Below are positions 61,726 through 64,000 of a DNA stretch of 64,000 bases, piece by piece. A model generated the notes under the pieces. That model was not told where the DNA came from and made no database searches. It was given only the letters and a program-made list of their open reading frames with translations. The position numbers and the translations under genes were made by a program. Location of the stretch: NCBI RefSeq assembly GCF_024436065.1, contig NZ_JANFNS010000004.1, forward strand, positions 372,001 through 436,000, read 5' to 3'. The stretch comes from Saccharibacillus sp. JS10. GTDB taxonomy: Bacteria; Bacillota; Bacilli; Paenibacillales; Paenibacillaceae. The number at the start of each line of letters is the position of its first letter. Position 1 is the first letter of the stretch.

Positions 61726-62796
61726 TTGTTAGATAAATTACAAGCACTGGTTGATCGTTACGACAAATTAAGCGAATTGTTGTGCGATCCTGATGTAGCG
61801 AGCGACTCCAAAAAACTGCGCGACTATTCCAAAGAACAGTCCGATCTCCAACCGGCGTACGAAGCGTATACCGAATATAAGCGTGTCGTTGAAGATCTGG
61901 ATGCAGCCAAAGAAATGCAAGGCGAAAAGCTGGATGACGAAATGCGCGAAATGGTGAAAATGGAAATCGAAGAATTGTCTGCGCGCAAAGCGGACTTGGA
62001 AGAAACGATCCGTATCGTTCTCCTGCCAAAAGATCCAAACGACGACAAAAACGTGATTGTCGAAATTCGCGGCGCGGCAGGCGGCGACGAAGCGGCATTG
62101 TTCGCAGCGGATCTATACCGGATGTATAGCCGTTATGCGGATACACAAGGTTGGAAAGTCGAGCTGATGGACGTCAACGAAAGCGACCTCGGCGGCTTCA
62201 AAGAAGTTATTTTCATGATTAACGGTCGCGGTGCCTACAGCAAAATGAAATACGAAAGCGGCGCACACCGTGTACAACGGATCCCGGCAACCGAATCGGG
62301 CGGTCGTATTCATACTTCGACGTCTACCGTGGCGGTACTGCCTGAAGTCGAAGAAGTCGATATCGTCATTAGCGATAAAGATATCCGCGTCGATACGTTC
62401 TGCTCTAGTGGAGCGGGCGGTCAGTCCGTTAACACTACGAAATCGGCGGTTCGCGTGACTCACGTTCCAACCGGGATCGTCGCAACTTGCCAAGACGGCA
62501 AATCGCAAAACTCGAATAAGGAAAAAGCGCTGCAAGTGCTTCGCTCCCGTATTTTTGATGTGATGCGTCAAGAAGAAGAAGCGAAATACGCTGGCGAACG
62601 CAAAAGCAAAGTCGGTACGGGCGACCGCAGCGAACGTATTCGCACGTACAACTTCCCGCAAAGCCGTGTAACGGATCATCGCATTGGTCTGACCATGCAC
62701 AAGCTTGATCAAATCATGAACGGTGACATTCAAGAGATCGTATCCGCATTGACGATTGCCGAACAAACCGATCTGATCGACGAAAAAGGGCTGTAA
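61726..62796 (+). CDS. prfA: Peptide chain release factor 1
   Basis: The 356-residue factor has the catalytic GGQ in [19 protein letters not shown] and the decoding region with [21 protein letters not shown]. It terminates translation at UAA and UAG. The start is TTG: the codon at 61726 gives MLDKL, as in Bacillus, and has AGGTG seven bases upstream; TTG 61720 is too close. It overlaps no gene but runs three bases from prmC. Confidence 0.96.
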   Translation: MLDKLQALVDRYDKLSELLCDPDVASDSKKLRDYSKEQSDLQPAYEAYTEYKRVVEDLDAAKEMQGEKLDDEMREMVKMEIEELSARKADLEETIRIVLLPKDPNDDKNVIVEIRGAAGGDEAALFAADLYRMYSRYADTQGWKVELMDVNESDLGGFKEVIFMINGRGAYSKMKYESGAHRVQRIPATESGGRIHTSTSTVAVLPEVEEVDIVISDKDIRVDTFCSSGAGGQSVNTTKSAVRVTHVPTGIVATCQDGKSQNSNKEKALQVLRSRIFDVMRQEEEAKYAGERKSKVGTGDRSERIRTYNFPQSRVTDHRIGLTMHKLDQIMNGDIQEIVSALTIAEQTDLIDEKGL

Positions 62797-62799
62797 TTT

Positions 62800-63720
62800 T
62801 TGACTTCAGATCATTTGAATAAAAGCCGAGTCCGTTCAGGTCGAAGCGGCTTTCACTTGCAACGTGGTTTGACGCTTCGGGAAGCCTTTGCGGAGGCTTC
62901 CTCTTTTTTGCGGGAACGAGGGGTCGAAGAAGCGGATGAAAATACGCGGCTATTGCTCAAAGAAATTCTGGGAATGTCCGGCGCGCAGTACGTCATGGCG
63001 CTGCGTGACCCTTTTCCTTATGAATTCAGCGAGCGTTGGGAAAATGCGATTACGCGTAAAGGCGACGGAGAACCGGCGCAATATATTTTGGGCGATCAGG
63101 AGTTTTACGGCTTCAACTTTGAAGTGACGCCGGATGTATTGATTCCGAGACCGGAAACGGAATTGTTGGTCGAAGCGGTTGTTACTCACGCCAAAGGAAT
63201 CTGGCAAGGGCAAGAAGCTTCGGTGTTGGATGTGGGCACAGGCAGCGGTGCAATCGCGGTCAGCTTGAAATTGCTGATGCCGGAGCTCGTTGTGACGGCA
63301 AGCGATATTTCGCCGGGCGCGCTCGGCGTCGCGCAGCGCAACGCGCAGCGGCTTAACGCCGAGATTACATTCGGCGAAGGCAACTTGCTTGAGCCTTTTG
63401 CGGGGCAAGGATTCGATATCTTGGTATCGAATCCGCCGTACATTCCGGCAGCGGATATCGAAGAGCTCCAGCCGGAAGTGCGCGACTTCGAGCCGCGCGG
63501 TGCACTGGATGGTGGACCGGACGGGCTAGCGCCGTACCGGGAAATCATGCAGCAATTGGATCTGCTCCAGCATGATCCGAAGCTGATTGCTTTTGAACTT
63601 GGCATGGGGCAAGCCGATGACGTAGCAGACATGCTACGCAAGCGCGGCAGTTGGAGCCGAGTCGAGACGGTGTTTGATCTGGCGGGGATCGGACGGCATG
63701 TGATTGGTATTCATATCTAA
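62800..63720 (+). CDS. prmC: Release factor glutamine methyltransferase
   Basis: The 306-residue SAM-dependent enzyme has LDVGTGSGAIAVSL, the catalytic VSNPPYIPAADIEELQPEV and the N-terminal helical recognition domain with YILGDQEFYGFNFEVTPDVLIPRPETE. It methylates the glutamine of the GGQ motif in release factors. The first 20 residues are unconserved; TTG 62800 follows AAAGGG. It is coupled to prfA. Confidence 0.95.
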   Translation: MTSDHLNKSRVRSGRSGFHLQRGLTLREAFAEASSFLRERGVEEADENTRLLLKEILGMSGAQYVMALRDPFPYEFSERWENAITRKGDGEPAQYILGDQEFYGFNFEVTPDVLIPRPETELLVEAVVTHAKGIWQGQEASVLDVGTGSGAIAVSLKLLMPELVVTASDISPGALGVAQRNAQRLNAEITFGEGNLLEPFAGQGFDILVSNPPYIPAADIEELQPEVRDFEPRGALDGGPDGLAPYREIMQQLDLLQHDPKLIAFELGMGQADDVADMLRKRGSWSRVETVFDLAGIGRHVIGIHI

Positions 63721-63734
63721 ATGAATTCGCATAA

Positions 63735-63780
63735 AAACGACTTCAGTCTCCATTTTTATGTGGATATTGAAGTCGTTTGT
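63735..63780 (+). terminator. Hairpin terminator after prmC
   Basis: AACGACTTCA (63736-63745) pairs with TGAAGTCGTT around a 22-base loop; the following T tract is short. Confidence 0.6.
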
Positions 63781-63915
63781 TGTTACTGGCGGCTTGCTGC
63801 GAAAATAGTATTCATTAATAATAAGTGGTATTCTAAAAATAAAGCGATTCGTTTGAAAACAAGTCGTATCACATATAAAAACGGAAAAATCTTAAGACTT
63901 AAAGGAGGTTGAATA

Positions 63916-64000
63916 GTGTTAAGCAAAATTAAAAATATTGACTGGACGTTAGTCATTATTTTGCTTATTTTTATGGGGATTTGTATTCCTGTTCTGAATA
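63916..64000 (+). CDS. N-terminus of a membrane protein, possibly FtsW/RodA/SpoVE family (partial)
   Basis: After AAAGGAGG a GTG at 63916 opens a frame that continues past the right edge. The visible 28 residues contain KIKNIDWTLVIILLIFMGI, a basic start and first membrane helix like those of RodA-type proteins. Too little is present for a firm call. Confidence 0.45.
   Translation, partial: MLSKIKNIDWTLVIILLIFMGICIPVLN

Noticed and set aside
63721-63912. 63-residue ORF after prmC
   Set aside because: Covers the terminator hairpin and has no ribosome site.

Overview
The window looks like the chromosome of a Gram-positive endospore-forming relative of Paenibacillus (Paenibacillaceae; a Saccharibacillus-like genome would also fit). 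Shine-Dalgarno sites are strong, rho-independent terminators are frequent, and sigma-A promoters are clear. The gene set includes a Spo0E-type phosphatase, an AbrB-type regulator, YkkCD, a YusV-like orphan siderophore ATPase, glutaminyl-tRNA synthetase, tandem RRNPP-type peptide receptors and a carotenoid operon. I saw no rRNA, tRNA, CRISPR array, transposase or prophage genes.

Layout. 1-2.2 kb: hexuronate catabolism (uxuA, uxuB) with a divergent GntR-FCD repressor and matching operators. 2.2-6.7 kb: a membrane-anchored glycosidase-like protein, a FAD/Rieske oxidoreductase and a small unknown ORF. 6.7-11.6 kb: an ABC-F protein with a possible attenuator leader, manganese catalase and an APH-family kinase. 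11.7-15.5 kb: a membrane protein and a two-gene polysaccharide O-acetylation unit. 15.5-20.2 kb: three tandem HTH-TPR receptors, one coupled to an unannotated 52-residue secreted propeptide with a repeated SNGSGG motif. 20.5-27 kb: hemD, a phasin-like protein, a UbiB-family kinase, a SulP transporter with a structured leader, and a DEAD-box helicase. 27-29.4 kb: Spo0E-like, AbrB/zinc/HTH protein, and a Fur-boxed siderophore ATPase. 29.4-32.5 kb: NADH oxidase and a formate/nitrite channel, both preceded by Rex/FNR-like palindromes. 32.5-43.8 kb: LOG protein, molybdopterin oxidoreductase, MFS and GNAT genes, glnS, TorD-like chaperone, gluconokinase. 44.4-52 kb: RND exporter with TetR, ykkCD with TetR, cardiolipin synthase. 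52.4-58.6 kb: a five-gene carotenoid operon ending in fni. 58.8-64 kb: ychF, CheX proteins, prfA-prmC, and the start of a membrane protein.

The most notable items are the receptor-propeptide locus (18638-20153), two 192-bp four-box arrays with identical 50/71/50 spacing (8898-9089 and 43911-44102), a family of short terminal-inverted-repeat elements (four copies), the redox-operator cluster before nox, and several structured 5' leaders (ABC-F gene, SulP gene, prfA). All functional calls come from reading motifs by eye; no database search was run.
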